A stretch of 64,000 bases of DNA from Cyathus striatus (GCA_025738555.1 JAOVFP010000017.1:930001-994000), one strand, 5' to 3'. Counted from the first letter of the stretch, positions 34,128 to 45,935 are shown. The notes: generated by a model from the letters alone, not told the origin. Translations and numbers: made by a program.

Positions 34128-34843
34128 CAGTCGAACCTGTCATAACCCATAGGGGTCGGTGGACCTGAAAAGTTATGAGTTTTCGCGGGTTATGACTTGT
34201 TGCGGTACACACATATTACGTAATACTATTTGACAGTGAAGTAGATTACGTAATACACCTTACACGCGAGAAAAGAACTGAGTGATCTTCGTGGGCACCA
34301 TCATGCTATGCGACTGTTTGAAACGAGTTTGACGTCCAAATGTTGCAAGTTCCTTCTCCAACATTCGCGCATATACATCATTCACATCCGACACATACTT
34401 ACGAAGGGTAATTGCTGCTTTAAGTGCTTCTCGTGGCGTGGGTTTGACTTGAAGTTCCTCCACGTTATCGTCATCCCCACCATTTACATCCAGCATTTCT
34501 TCTCTATTGCGCATGTCCATAGCAGCCTGATATATATCTTCGTCGCTGGTGTGCCTTGATACAAGCTCCTGCTCGACAACTGGGTTGAGAAGCTCAATGG
34601 TGAGTATTCCGGCGCAGCCCATCAGTGAAATGATAGACACAGGGCGCATTGTTACATATATATTTCTATTTTAAGATACTATTATGGGTTTTGAAACCAC
34701 ACCAAACCTATTGATTATCACGATTCACAGGATTATGGTATTTTTAATCAATCTCCCCACCCACCGATTTGGTGGACCCGAAATCTTATGAGTATTTACA
34801 GGTTATGGCTTGTTGCGGTTATGGGTTAGGACAAGTTTGACTG
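34128..34843 (-). mobile_element. Pogo-like transposon, internally deleted, TA-flanked
   Basis: Ends CAGTCGAACCTGTCATAACC (34128) and its imperfect inverse ..GACAAGTTTGACTG (34843), each bordered by TA (34126-34127 and 34844-34845). Subterminal blocks (GGTGGACC, AAGTTATGAGT, GTTATGACTTGTTGCGG) occur at both ends. At 716 bp it keeps only the last part of the transposase. Confidence 0.85.
34260..34649 (-). pseudogene. Pogo-like transposase C-terminal remnant, 129 codons open
   Basis: MRPVSIISLMGCAG is followed directly by ILTIELLNPVVEQELVSRHT, whereas the 8.8 kb copy has about 65 extra residues, including STIHNCWLKTGIL, between the same blocks. The in-frame deletion removed that segment. The C-terminus (EALKAAITLRKYVSDVNDVY, FGRQTRFKQSHSM, ITQFFSRV) is intact and, unlike the first copy, undamaged. 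No catalytic residues remain, so it can only be a non-autonomous substrate. Confidence 0.75.
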
Positions 34844-34845
34844 TA

Positions 34846-35122
34846 CTGTAGACTTTCGACCAACTGTTCAGTCACGCATCACACGACGCTTTGAACTTGA
34901 ACAGATGTCTCATTAATCACGCATCACAGAGCAATTTGAACAGTGGTATATCTGATTTGAATAGAGGTTAGGGTCTATTTTTCGGCGGCTCGCTTCGCTC
35001 GTGAAAATTCTCACGAACAGATAAACATTTCGTCACACATTACAAAGAGCCATGAACAGAGGGTCCAACTGTTCATGGCCGTCACACCAAAATCTCGCGA
35101 ACAGTTGGTCGAAAGTATACAG
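34846..35122. mobile_element. 277-bp TA-flanked MITE abutting the pogo-like element
   Basis: The left end is CTGTAGACTTTCGACCAACT followed by GTTC. The right end (35097-35122) is its inverse complement with one mismatch; both are bordered by TA (34844-34845 and 35123-35124). The left TA is also the right TA of the pogo-like element, so one inserted exactly at the edge of the other. Confidence 0.8.
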
Positions 35123-35284
35123 TACCTCGAATTCGTTTGCGAGATTTACCGACTAAACATCAGTTCAGGGCCTCACTACAATCCGACTACAGTCACGCTC
35201 GATTACGTCCGACCAAGTTCACTCTAGTTAGGTGGGTTTTTCATTAGGAGGCCTGAGCGTGCACGCTCATCTCATGCTCATGAT

Positions 35285-35933
35285 TGAACGCGCGCGGAAT
35301 TATATGCATGCTCCCCGGGCTGATAGTTCCAATTCCAATTCCAGTTCCAGTTCCAGCTGACCCACCAGTAGGCTCAGTGGGCCCTGGCACAACATTGGGA
35401 GTACAGCTCCTAGCGTTGGGATCAATCGTAAATGTAAACTATCCAGGGGCATCGCTGATCTTTCCTTTGCCTCCCTATTTCAACTGTCAGCTCCAGAAGG
35501 ACGGCTTAAACGAATATCAAATATTTCACATTAGGGCAGCCCTTGACGACAGCGTTCACTACTGTATTTTAGTTTGCGTGGGAAGGGCGGCCAGCTGGAT
35601 AACCAATATCTCTGTAGAGAAGTAGATCACCTTTTTAAAAGTGGCGTATATCTTTGAGTAAACAGTAGATAGTAACGAGAAAACATACAGCGTTTGCCAT
35701 TTATGTTGTACCATTTACCGCCACTTTGGCCTGCGTTAAACTGGGTATGAAATCAAGTATATAATGCTGTTAGTGTACCGCCACTAGTGAATTTTAGCAA
35801 CAGTTTCTTACAGTAGCAGACGCAAATTCGTAGCAGAACGCGTCGATAAACTGGGAGCAGTTGGAACTCTCACTAGTTCCTTGATTGTAGCATGATACAA
35901 TTGGGATGTGCATACGATAAGCTTTGCGAACAT
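35285..35933 (-). pseudogene. Small secreted protein paralogue, inactivated
   Basis: Inverted copy of the gene at 38348-39029. The ATG at 35933 (MFAKLI) and donor GTATGC are kept, but most of the second exon including the signal-peptide core is deleted. It rejoins at FCYEFASAT. Later a TAA replaces a conserved Cys (SHAN-stop) and a TAG interrupts APG-stop-FTFTID. The 3' end runs into short repeats of the type CCAATTCCAATTCCAGTTCC not present in the intact gene. Confidence 0.75.
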
Positions 35934-37110
35934 GATATTGGTTGAGCTAAGTATACAAGTTATTGCTTCGGACGAAACTGAGGTCTAAACAGTCTACGGA
36001 AATGGTTTGCGGAATAAACTGAGCGGGACATGCAAGCTGTCTTGTAAGCGTAAACTTCTTCGACCTCAGTAGTATGGCTTCTTTTGTGATCTAGAGCCCC
36101 ACCTTGCTGAGTACAGAATAAACCGTGCTCGAGACACCAGTTGTAGTTTGGGAGGATTAACGTAATATAACACTAGTACAATGTGTAACGCTCGGAGTAG
36201 GATTTAAAATAGTTTACAGAACTATTTTTCTTAACATGGATAATCCTGAAGGTCCTTACATGTAGCTGAACTAAAGCTCTGTCTTACCCATGGCAACCTA
36301 TGTGAGATACACCGCGTACAACAGCGTGGATGAAGCAGGTAATCATCATCTTGAGTTCTAAGGCTAATATTAGCCCATAATGGTTAGCGACCAGTTGTAG
36401 ATGAAAGTTTTGTGGTTGCTATATAATGCACCCCAAACCAAAGGTCTGAGAAACCGCAATTAATAGAAAGGGACAACCTATGCCCATGGTGCTAACAAGC
36501 AGTAGACCAATATGTACCGTCATGGCCACTTTCCACCGAAATATAACTTCAACGCTCATCATTTGGCACTGGCATAGTCACTGGGAGGTGCAGGAATCGG
36601 TTTAGATTAAATACAACATACTTAGTTATTTTACTAACGGTAACTGATCTCCGCTAGGGAGTTACCGTTGTGCAACGCAGACTTCTAGTTTGCTGGGGGA
36701 TCTATCATTGAAGTGAAAGAGCCCCTGCCTCTGAAGAAGCACGGGACGTACCCCGTCAATGGGTTACTGGTTCACATTTCTCTTGTATTGTCGCCGCCTT
36801 TCCTGAGTATTATTCTCTTTTAGTCATGGAATAATCCGAACATGATTGTGAGCTTTTGACAGCTTTTGACGCTCGTGATAGTAACTTTTTTCATCCACAA
36901 AGGTGACAACGACACTATTTTTTAGAGATATCATTCACCGAGGTCTTTTATGCTAGTATATTATTGAGTTAAAGCTGTCCGTGCTTCATCGGGTGTGTCG
37001 TTACGCTAAGTTTAGAAAGGATCAAGAATCGCATGCATATATGTAGCCTGACAATATCAAATCCAATGTTGGCATGCAATTTAATTGTTTAATATGTTTC
37101 TCTTCCGGAT
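35285..37110. repeat. Inverted duplication, left arm
   Basis: The reverse complement of this arm aligns with 37790-39029 over several blocks: the secreted-protein gene, its promoter (ACGTTAATCCTCCCAAAC), and the inner block TATGCTAGTATA..CATCGGGTGTGTC (36948-37013 against 37907-37975). About 0.7 kb (36260-36948) appears to be extra DNA in the left arm. The two arms form a large imperfect palindrome around 37.1-37.8 kb. Confidence 0.75.
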
Positions 37111-37789
37111 TCCGACAGCTAGATAGCGCTTCATGCTGAGGCTCCGACGGGCTCATAATGAAACATGTGATGAAGTAGTCAGAAAGGGCCCAGCAAGGCC
37201 ACAATCTACAAAGTAGAAAGTGGATATTGAAGAACGTTGGTAAACTAGAGTGGATAGTCTTATGCGTATCGGAATATTTCATTAACAAGTTGAAGTACTG
37301 TAGAGTTAAAATGGTGTACAAAATATTCTAGTCATCCGTTCGGTACTATCAAACTAAATTCGTTCCCAATGCAAACTTTTTTGATCATGACCGTGACTCT
37401 TGAGGCTTGCTTAAGTTCGAGCTATTCCTAATAATCCAAGCTAAAAAACCCCGTCATTAGATATTGACTAGTTAGGTACATTTTCGACAATCGTGAACCG
37501 AAAGAAGGCGGAATTCCGTGGAGATTCTGAGTTTCAGTAAAAATGTCACTGTTCTAAGCTTAGTCTAGCTAACTGCGACGCGCCATGGGTTTTTTGTGCG
37601 GGGGATACTTAAGCACTTGCAGTACATGTAGTACCGTTGTGGCGTTGCCGCGGCGCTGTCACGAGTCAAAGGAAAACACCAAAATAATTTCCGGTAACGC
37701 CAAAATTGGTATAGCAACCCATCATGATGAATGTCATATGTAGTTCTTCAAATACGAAAGCAGACAAGCTCACTTCTCTGCAACCGATT

Positions 37790-39029
37790 CTTGATATATT
37801 TTTTATATTTCATGTCAGCATCAGATTTGATATCGACATTCTACAGGCTACATACATACATGTGATTTTCATGGCTTCAAGTTCTCGCCTCTCTAAACGC
37901 GCTACGTAATGTAATGACACACCCGATAAAGCTTGGATCGCTTTAACTCGATATTATACTAGCATACAAGACCTTAGTGAATGACATACCTTTAAAAAAT
38001 AGCGACGTTTTCACCTTCGCGGATAAACATCGTTCTACAAATTATTCTTCTCATAATCGGATTGTACTAGTATTTTATTACGTTAATCCTCCCAAACCAC
38101 AACTGGATTATCATGCATGGTTTTGTTCTCTGTACTCAGTAAGCTTCTCTCGACCACGAAAGAAGCCGTACTACTGAGATCGAAGAATTTTATGCTTCCA
38201 AGATAGCTTTCACATCCCACTCAGTCTATTCCGCCAACCGCTTCCGTACAGGCGCCGACCTGGAATATAAAATCACTCTGTTTTGAGTCTTTTTAGTTCT
38301 CAGTTTCATCCGAAACAATAACTCAAATACTTAATTCAACAAGTATCATGTTCACAAAGCTCGTCGTATGCACATCTACCTCTTTGCGTGTTCCATCTAA
38401 CGTATTGTATTGTAGATTATCATAGCAGCTATTAGCGCTACCACACTTGCTCAAGTTCCGGCTCCGTATTGCTACGAAAATGGAACTGGTGGCATTCCCG
38501 ACCGCCCCCAGTCTATCAATACGTTCTGCTATGATTATGCTTCTATAACTGTAAGAACTTCACCATCAGAATAATAATAGCATTATGCAATAACTGATTT
38601 TATACACAGTATGGCGGAGGTCAAAGTGGCGGTAGATGCTTCAACGTGAATGGCAAACGCTGTATGTCATCTCGTTACTTTCTATTATTTACTCAAAAGA
38701 TATAAATCGCTTTTAAAAAGGTGACTTCGTTGTCTATAGAGAAATCGGTGATCCAGCCGGCCGCCCCTCGCATCCAAACTGCAATACAGTATTGAACGGT
38801 GTCATGAAGAGCTGCCCTTACGTGAGATATTTGATATTTATTTAATTCATGTTTCCAAAGCTGACGGTTGAAATAGGGAGGCAAAGGAAAGATCAGCAAT
38901 TCTACTGGGTATTTTACCTTTACGCTTGATCCCAATGTTGGGACGTGCTCTCCCGATATTCGGCCTGGATCCACTGAGAATATCGTTTACCTCCCTAACC
39001 CTGACGAAGCTGGATATGACCCTCTATAA
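37790..39029. repeat. Inverted duplication, right arm
   Basis: Partner of 35285-37110 in opposite orientation. It carries the intact copy of the secreted-protein gene. Confidence 0.75.
38348..39029 (+). CDS. Small secreted cysteine-containing protein, 152 aa, five exons
   Basis: Exons: 38348-38365, 38416-38550, 38610-38661, 38721-38821 and 38877-39029. Introns of 50, 59, 59 and 55 nt all use GT..AG and keep the frame to the TAA at 39027. The N-terminus MFTKLV/IIAAISATTLAQVP is a clear signal peptide with a cleavage-like Ala-Gln, and exon 1 is only six codons. The mature protein (about 134 aa) has seven Cys (PYC, FCYD, GRCF, KRCD, PNCN, KSCPY, GTCSPD) and Asn-glycosylation sites (NGT, NST), consistent with an extracellular disulphide-bonded protein. 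The C-terminus ends STENIVYLPNPDEAGYDPL. No named family was recognised. It could be a cell-wall-associated or effector-like protein. A damaged inverted copy lies 2.4 kb upstream. Confidence 0.82.
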
Positions 39030-39149
39030 TCCTGTCTTTAATTAGCGCTGAAGGTTTAAATGTTTACGTGTTATGAGTATTTTGTGTTAAAGAGGTGAAG
39101 GTGCGGTTGCGCGTACCTCAGAAAGAATGAAATAAGGGAGCTTTTCGAG

Positions 39150-39780
39150 ACATCCGTCGGACAGGATGTCCAAATGAGTGTCCACCCTCCCTCGTCGCCC
39201 TCCACCTCCTCAAACTCTCTTCACCGGTTAACTCTAGCTTTATGTGATTGCCTTTGAGTGTTGAGTGCTGAGGTGGAAGGATAGGGTGCAGTCTGCGACA
39301 GCAGTTCTTCTGGTTGACTGGTTATCGGAAGTCGAATGGTTCTATCCTCAGCAAGAACATCGTTGTGCAGTTTTCATGACATGGGAGTGCTAACCACCCA
39401 TCTAGTACACTGGCCGGAGGCCCTATGGAAATGGTAGAGTATCCGTTGACCTGTAGCATTGCTAAGCTAGAGTAAGTGGAACTTGGAATCAGGGTGACAA
39501 GACGTGCATTTTGCATAAAGGTTCGCATATACTTAGATCAAGTATAAGTAGATTTAGGTTTGAGTTTGAGCCTGTGATTTTCCAAGGCATATTATCTACG
39601 AAATAATAAAGGAAAACGTATCCCTGAGGAATATGATACTAATGAGTATTGAGGTTCGTGCACATTGGAGGTTGGTTGCATGATGTGCATCTGCCATCGG
39701 TTGGTTGTTGGTTGGGCATCGGGAAATGGACCGGCACCGGTCTGTATAAGTATTGCCATAAAGTCGTTTCAGCCCCTTTA
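39150..39780. repeat. Dispersed ~1.4 kb repeat, copy C (right half only)
   Basis: Matches copy A from about 33180 to 33700 and copy B from about 50550: CACCTCCTCAAACTCTC, TCCTCAGCAAGAACATCGTT, GTGACAAGACGTGCATTTTG. The left half of the repeat is missing. Confidence 0.7.
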
Positions 39781-39849
39781 TCTTTAATCTTCTTCTAGCT
39801 CACTCAGAATAGTTGCAGTTCTTACTACCTATGACGTCAAAGGGCAATA

Positions 39850-42160
39850 ATCATACAAATTCTAGTGTATTATCTACAAACATTCAAGGCAATATAGCAT
39901 ACTAGATGGTCCACCTACCTAAAATTTTGGGAAGTTCTACTCTAACACTGCTCTGCATGTTGCACTCAATTAAATTTCTGAGGCCATGAACAGTTCACCT
40001 CAATTATTATTATGTGTATTGCAGTGCCCAATGATATATTCAATATTGCTCTTCACTAGCTTAGGCATCATTTATGAGTGCTAAATTTTAAAAAGTATAT
40101 GCTCAATCCCAAATCTACTCTACTCTTACCCCCTCCTCCTGTAAAAAATAATTCTTCAACCTGCCTCACACCATAAAGCTCAACATACACACTCAACAAC
40201 TGTCTCTTTCTCTCCTTCCTTCCTCCTCCTGCTCCCTCTTGGCAGTCACACCTACATCCATTGATTCAGGTTTGATTCACCAAATAAGTAACCTGGGGTC
40301 ATATATACACATTAATTAGGGAAGGTCTGGGTAAGAATATTTGTGTATTGTTATTGTCAAGAACCTGTACAAGTCACAACTGATCATGATACTAATACCA
40401 TGTTGAAATACTGAAGACAAAATAGCCCACCTACAGTCCACCCATCTCAATTGATTATTGTTGGTGTTAAGACCAGTATTTCTACGTAAGGTCAGGAGTG
40501 TAAAGGTAGGAAGTGTAGGACAGAAGGACCATTGGCTTCAGCTTGTGTGCTGCACCCCTTGTCATTCTCATGGTCTAGGTATTTTGAAGTGCAGAAGGGA
40601 GAGACAGGAGTGTGGAAATAGGAGAGGGACAGAAGTGCAGAGTGTGGAGTGCAGAGTCATTACTGTGGAAATAATGATTCAAGCTGGAGGTGAGTAGAAC
40701 TCAAGGACAAGTAAGAGTGACTGTAACTTAGTCAATATTTGAACTGAGTAGTCTTAGTACAAAGAGGTACTACTTAAATACTATAATACTTCACTGATGA
40801 CTGGTGAATGAATGGGATAGTGGTACACTAGTTGATAATGATAATAAGATGGTGGCAGGAGTGAAGCAATATCTGAATACTCTATGTACCAAGGACAGAC
40901 TAGGGATTGGGATGAATGCTGAGAGCAAGTAACCCAGGGTACAATGGAAAAGGGCATAGCAGGTAATGGATAATGAACCAGATGATAAAGGTAGCATATA
41001 AGCTTGACAACCTTCAGTCAGAAGAGTGGAAGGGGAAGAGTGGAAGAACAAGATCTATACAAGTCAAGAAGTGCAGGAAGTGTGATAAATGCAGAGACAA
41101 AGTGCAGGAAAAAGGTCAGAAAAGTATGGCTATGACAGTTGGTTCTACTCACTGGCCTGCTTATTGTCATGAATTCTCTGTCCTGTATATTTTTGTACAA
41201 CTCAATCAGAATTAAGAATCATTGTAGCATTTGCCATCTTACATCACTTCTTGCCACATACTTCAAAAAAGTCAAAAAGTCAACAGTGTGTTGTAAATAC
41301 ATCTACCAGGAAGTCCACTTTGAAAACAGGGATTGACTTTCTACAGTTGTGCTTATTGGCACTCTTTGTTATAATCTTGTTTTTGTCCTGCTCAATCAGA
41401 ATCATCTAACTAATTACAGGATATGATAACCATTCTAATACCACCTTCAGATATGCAAGACATTATAGCCTACTTATAGTCCACCCCCTCCAAATACCTA
41501 TCATGTGTTCAACTCTCAACTGGTCTGCATATTGCTATATAATCCACACAAGTCTCCTTCTTAACTTTTTGTCCAGCACTATTTCAAAAAGATAATAACA
41601 TAAGTCTACACAAAAATCCCAATCTCTTCTACTCTACTCCCCACCTACAAATAAATTCCCCAACCCACCTCACACAATTAAACCCAATACACCCCACCAC
41701 ACCTGTCTCTCCTTCTCTCCTTCCTTCCCCCCCTCTCTCCTCTCCCCTCTCCATCTTGGTCATTTTCTGTCCTGCCCAATCAGTCATGATACTATACCTC
41801 AATACCACCTACAAACTCTCAAGTCAATATAGCCTACCTGCAGACCACCCTTTTCAAATACCTATTGTGGGTTCAGCTCTTCACAGGTGTACATATTGCC
41901 ATCTGTTGTTCCATGTTGAGTTGTATCTTTTATCCCACTCAATCAGTCATAGTACAATACCATTCCAATATCACCTTTCATACTCAAGACAATATAGCAT
42001 ATCTATTAGTCCACTTGTCTTCTTTCAAATGATTGGAAGCAGAGATTGACTTTCCAATGCTGCACAGATTGCCATTCTTCAATATGATAAATCACAAGAT
42101 ACAATGTCATTCCAATACCACCTCCAAACATCCAAGACAATATAGCCTACTGTTAGGATT
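39850..42160 (+). repeat. B-box-like modules and gene 3'-end fragments, cluster
   Basis: Module copies recognisable at about 39890-39960 (decayed), 40395-40470, 41435-41535, 41795-41905, 41950-42070 and 42100-42150, all on the plus strand. Between them (40110-40290 and 41620-41760) lie C/T-rich minus-strand fragments of the 3' end of the low-complexity gene (ACACCATCAAACCCAACACA, CTGTCTCTCCTTCTCTCC). The DNA from 40450 to 41200 is otherwise GTGCAGA-rich and non-coding. Confidence 0.6.
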
Positions 42161-42177
42161 TCATTTCTTATCTAATC

Positions 42178-42180
42178 ATT

Positions 42181-42210
<30 letters not shown>
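42178..42210. repeat. Microsatellite (TATCT)n
   Basis: About six to seven perfect TATCT/TTATC pentamers. Confidence 0.9.
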
Positions 42211-42211
<1 letters not shown>

Positions 42212-42689
42212 CTGTCATGTGATTAGTCACATGACACACAATGCGGACAACATGCATATCAACATGCATTATTCATCAAGACTATGAGCACAGTCCACAG
42301 TTCAGCCATGTGTTATACATACTATTAACACATGTAGTACATGAGTATGCACAGTAGAAGCACAGCTACATGCATTGTAGTGTGGGCAATAGTTACATGT
42401 GAATACCTTGAGGACATTACTATAAATATCTCTATTCTTGTGCTAGTTTATTCCAGATTAGCAATAAGACTCATCTTCTCTTTATTTGAGTGTTTGAGTT
42501 TGGCTTCAAGTATTTTGCTTGTCTGTCACTAACACCTACTCTCAATCCACCCCTCTCAAATACTTAGACTTTCAATCAGTTTGCACATTGTCATCCAATG
42601 TTCTTCATTAAGTATGTCTTTTTTTGTGCAGTTTAATCAGAATTAAGAATCATTGCAGCATCTTGAATTCTCAGTATGTTCTTCACAGT

Positions 42690-42930
42690 AATATGAATCT
42701 ACACCCCATCTACTCCACTCTACTCTACCCTTCTCTCTACAATGTCCAAAATCCCTTGAACCTGCCTCACACCATCCAACTCAACACACCCCCTCCACAC
42801 CTGTCTCCCCTTCTCTCCCTCCCTCTCCTTCCTTTCTTCCTTCTCCTCCTGCTCAGGGCTCCAGCTCATGCATCTCAAACATTTCATCCAATTCAGCAAA
42901 CAACCCCAAATCATGTTACCTATTCCACTC
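42690..42930 (-). pseudogene. Fragment of the low-complexity gene's 3' end
   Basis: Minus-strand frame with QVWRGCVELDGVRQVQGILD corresponds to RQAWRGCVGFDGVRRVQYVLD at the end of the 29790 gene, preceded by the purine-rich linker and a decayed LHDLG..SEE segment in another frame. The TTAGAT-like tail is lost. Confidence 0.65.
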
Positions 42931-42989
42931 CCATTGTTCACACCACCCATGTAATACAATCCCTCTTCTGTAGCATTCTCAATCCCTGA

Positions 42990-43385
42990 CATCACAATCA
43001 GTCAAAATCTCTTAATATTTGCTGCATTGCCTTCTACTATACTATTTTTATTTTGCTTCACACTCATTCAAAATATACACAATGAGCAAAATTTACATTT
43101 GGGTTATTTAACATCTTACTGTGCTCAACCTGTCTCCATTGAGCACATTATATTATGGTCAAGTAACTGCTTGCTTGTAATTATATTGAATAAGAGTAAT
43201 TAGAGTTGATCATTCTCAGCTCTTGAGAGTCTTAGTATGGCATATGACATAAAAATCAGTCAAATCCTTTTAATATTTATTGCATTGTCTTCCACTATAC
43301 TATCTATATTCCACTTCATGCTCATCCAAAACATATGCACTGGGTAAAACTTACATTTGTTTATTTAATATCTTACCATGTGACA
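42990..43385. repeat. Direct duplication of a ~135-bp segment
   Basis: 42995-43130 and 43250-43385 align: AATCAGTCAAA, TTTAATATTT.TTGCATTG, CCACTATACTAT, CTCATTCAAAA/CTCATCCAAAA, ACTTACATTTG, TTATTTAATATCTTAC. No function is evident. Confidence 0.7.
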
Positions 43386-43543
43386 TCACACATGAGGTAT
43401 TTGTGAAATGTCATGATTTCAGAACATCTGACTTATGATATGAGACATGATCTCACTAAAAATATAAATACCTTGTGACATTCATCATATCTTCTCAGTA
43501 GTACCTTTTATCCCACCACTTTCACTCTTTCATAGCTATCAAC

Positions 43544-45660
43544 ATGAACTTTGGTAATGCTGAAGCTATTGCCAAATTCACTGAAGATACACATGCAAGT
43601 GAACCCATCCCATGTGGTAGATGCAGCTGCTCAACCATTCTCCAATCTGGTGACAGCAAACACTATATTTCAGGTGGTACTTGCGATAAAATTTTCAGTA
43701 TATCTGATCAATTTGATTCCATGGTCAATGTAGACTCTGGTGGTACTCTGAACAATGCAAAAACCAGTCATTCAACTAGCTTGAATGGCAGCACTGCAGC
43801 TATTAAGACACCAAAGAAGTCATTTGATTCAAAGAAACAAACTTGTACAGTATGTATACTCATTAATTATGTATGTGGCAACACATCTAAACTTATTCCT
43901 AGAATACACTAAGCTCCTTGGAGTTATCACCAACATCTGCTCCATTAAAGAAGTGTATACACACTTTAATTCCATATAAATCTCCAGATAGACTTAAGAT
44001 TTGTGAAGCATTAAAAGTTGGTGGATTATCAGCTAATATGCAAGCTAATTCTGGTAAGTAGTTTATTCACATAATAACTATGCATACAAAATCACTAACA
44101 CTCATAACATGTAATGTTCGTCGCTTTGTGATGCACATTAAAGGGCAAGCTTGACGAATCCTAGTTTTTAGCTATATTTTTTTTTACATTCTAAATTAAC
44201 TTGTTGCACTATATCTTAAACACCACCATTTCAGCTTGAATTTTGTTTAAACAGAATGCAATCAGAATAATTATTATGTACTTTGTATCAGTAGTCTTGT
44301 CTTCAATGTTCTATTAATTTATGCTTCATTTTTATATACTAAATAGTAGTCCAACTTTTGTCCTGATGTCCTAATTTTATTATAATAGCCTGTGCATTAT
44401 TTATTTATTCTACCTTCAGACTAATGCACTGTATTGGCCCAGTGCCCACCAATACAAAGTGGACAAACCTGAGCATTTACAGAAAATTCCAAAAGTGGCG
44501 GAGAAATCCGAGTGTGGCTGGCAAATTTGGAGAGTGTTTTGGACAAATCCGAGAATGGCGGGGGAATCTGAGCATGGCAGCAAAATCTGGTTGTTGATGC
44601 ACAGCCACTATGCATTTTCACTCGCCAATGCAGACAAATAGGGGGAGCAAGCTCCCCCAATAAGAAAAATACAGAGTGGAGCAAATCCAGTTTTATATGA
44701 TTCCTGAGATTGGTCTGGCAGAGCTTCTTGCTGAAAATACCAAAAAGTCCTTCTCTTTAATGGACCCATGTCCTGGTACATTAACCATCAATCATCTCAA
44801 GTCTATTGGTATTGGAGCTTGTAAAACTGCACATAAAGGGCTCCTTACACTCACTCCAATAGCAGAATCTGGCCTTGGAGATACATTAAACCAGCCTGTT
44901 GCTGTAAAGTGAGTTTACTTTTGGGATGATAGAAAAGGTACAAGAAATAGCTCTTCTCAGACAGGATTATCAATTGGACAGTTTGCAATTGATTCAGAGC
45001 TCACAAAGACACTAGTCGAGGCCTATGTTACCTACTGGGCAGCATCTCTACTGTCTTATTCATATTCATATATCTCACAGGTGATATCAATCAAAGGAGA
45101 GCCTCCTTTCAAAATCCCTAAGATACACTTTGTGAAGGCTGGTGTTGGCATTGTTCATGACACTGCTGGTAGTAAGCCTGGTGGAAAGTCAGCAATAATG
45201 TGCAATGTCTACTTGCTGGAAGAGTTCATTGAGAATGAAGGAAATAACTTCATAAAATTCATTCACAATTGTTCTGCTCATCCTCTTCTAGATGAAAGTG
45301 ATCCACTTTATGCCATTGGAGAATTTCTCTGTTTCATGCAGCATATTCAGTATGAAAAAATGGATTCCTTGGTATATATATCAGATCTACAAGGTGTGCA
45401 GTTTTACCATTTTATTTCGAGTGTTCTTAAATAATTTTTTTATAATACAGGGAGTGCCACACTTTTATCTGACCCACAAATAATGACTGCACTGTGAGTT
45501 TATTTTTCAGCTACTCAAAGAGATAGAGTAACATTTCAATTAAGATCACTTGAAGATGATGCTGCCTGGTTTGGCCAGAGGAATGTGGGTTCTGCATTCA
45601 ATAATTTTGCATCTGAGCATATTTGCAACAATTAATGTAAATGGTTTAACTTAACAACTC
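43544..45660 (+). pseudogene. Alpha-type protein kinase, inactivated
   Basis: Exon models: 43544-43849, 43903-44053, 44677-45393 and 45451-~45498, plus a C-terminal piece to about 45650. Exon 1 has a Cys-rich N-terminus (PCGRCSC.., YISGGTCD). Exon 2 carries TLIPYKSPDRLKI. Exon 3 is the alpha-kinase (MHCK/EF2K) domain: GIGACKTAHKGLLTL, VAVK with the ATP-binding Lys, GIVHDTAGSKPGGKS, YLLEEFI, FIKFIHNCSAHPL, GEFLCFMQHIQYEKMDSLVYISDLQG. Exon 4 gives SATLLSDPQIMTA. The zinc-binding tail (NNFASEHICNN..CKWFN) follows. Defects: TGA at 44910 right after VAVK (expected CGA), TAA at 45633 inside the C-x3-C zinc motif, an early TGA after TAL at ~45496, and a 0.6 kb second intron swollen by inserted repeat DNA. 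Confidence 0.82.
44409..44668. repeat. Inserted repeat in kinase intron
   Basis: Contains a TGTATTGG..CCAATACA hairpin at its left, several degenerate ~20-bp units (AAATCCGAGTGTGGC, AAATCCGAGAATGGC, AATCTGAGCATGGC), and a GGGGGAGC-AA-GCTCCCCC hairpin at its right. Probably a small transposable element; target duplications were not identified. Confidence 0.5.
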
Positions 45661-45901
45661 TCAATACAGCATCAAAATCTAGTGCCTTGCATGCTGTTAC
45701 AAATTTGGAGTCATGTTAAGGATCTGTATGTCCTTTTTATATGAGCATGTAGGTACTTTGATTAGAATCACTCCCTAAATGGATCAATTATCTACTATTA
45801 TGTTTGAAACAATCTATAGTACCTTCAGTGAACTGTGCAATTTCCAAACAATGCATTACTGAATGATAATATTAACAGAGACAGTACTTGGTGAAAAATT
45901 A

Positions 45902-45935
45902 ATTCCCAATACCTTTTAAGGTAGTAGGGTTATGT
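45902..45935 (+). repeat. Palindrome-tip repeat, partial copy
   Basis: ATTCCCAATACCTTTTAAGG then TAGTAGGGTTAT, matching the tips at 8783 (inverted) and 50961. Confidence 0.55.

Noticed and set aside
35284..35625. Plus-strand 113-codon frame with PIPIPVPVP start
   Set aside because: It is the antisense of the inactivated secreted-protein copy; the same shadow appears as the minus frame at 38693-38974 opposite the real gene.
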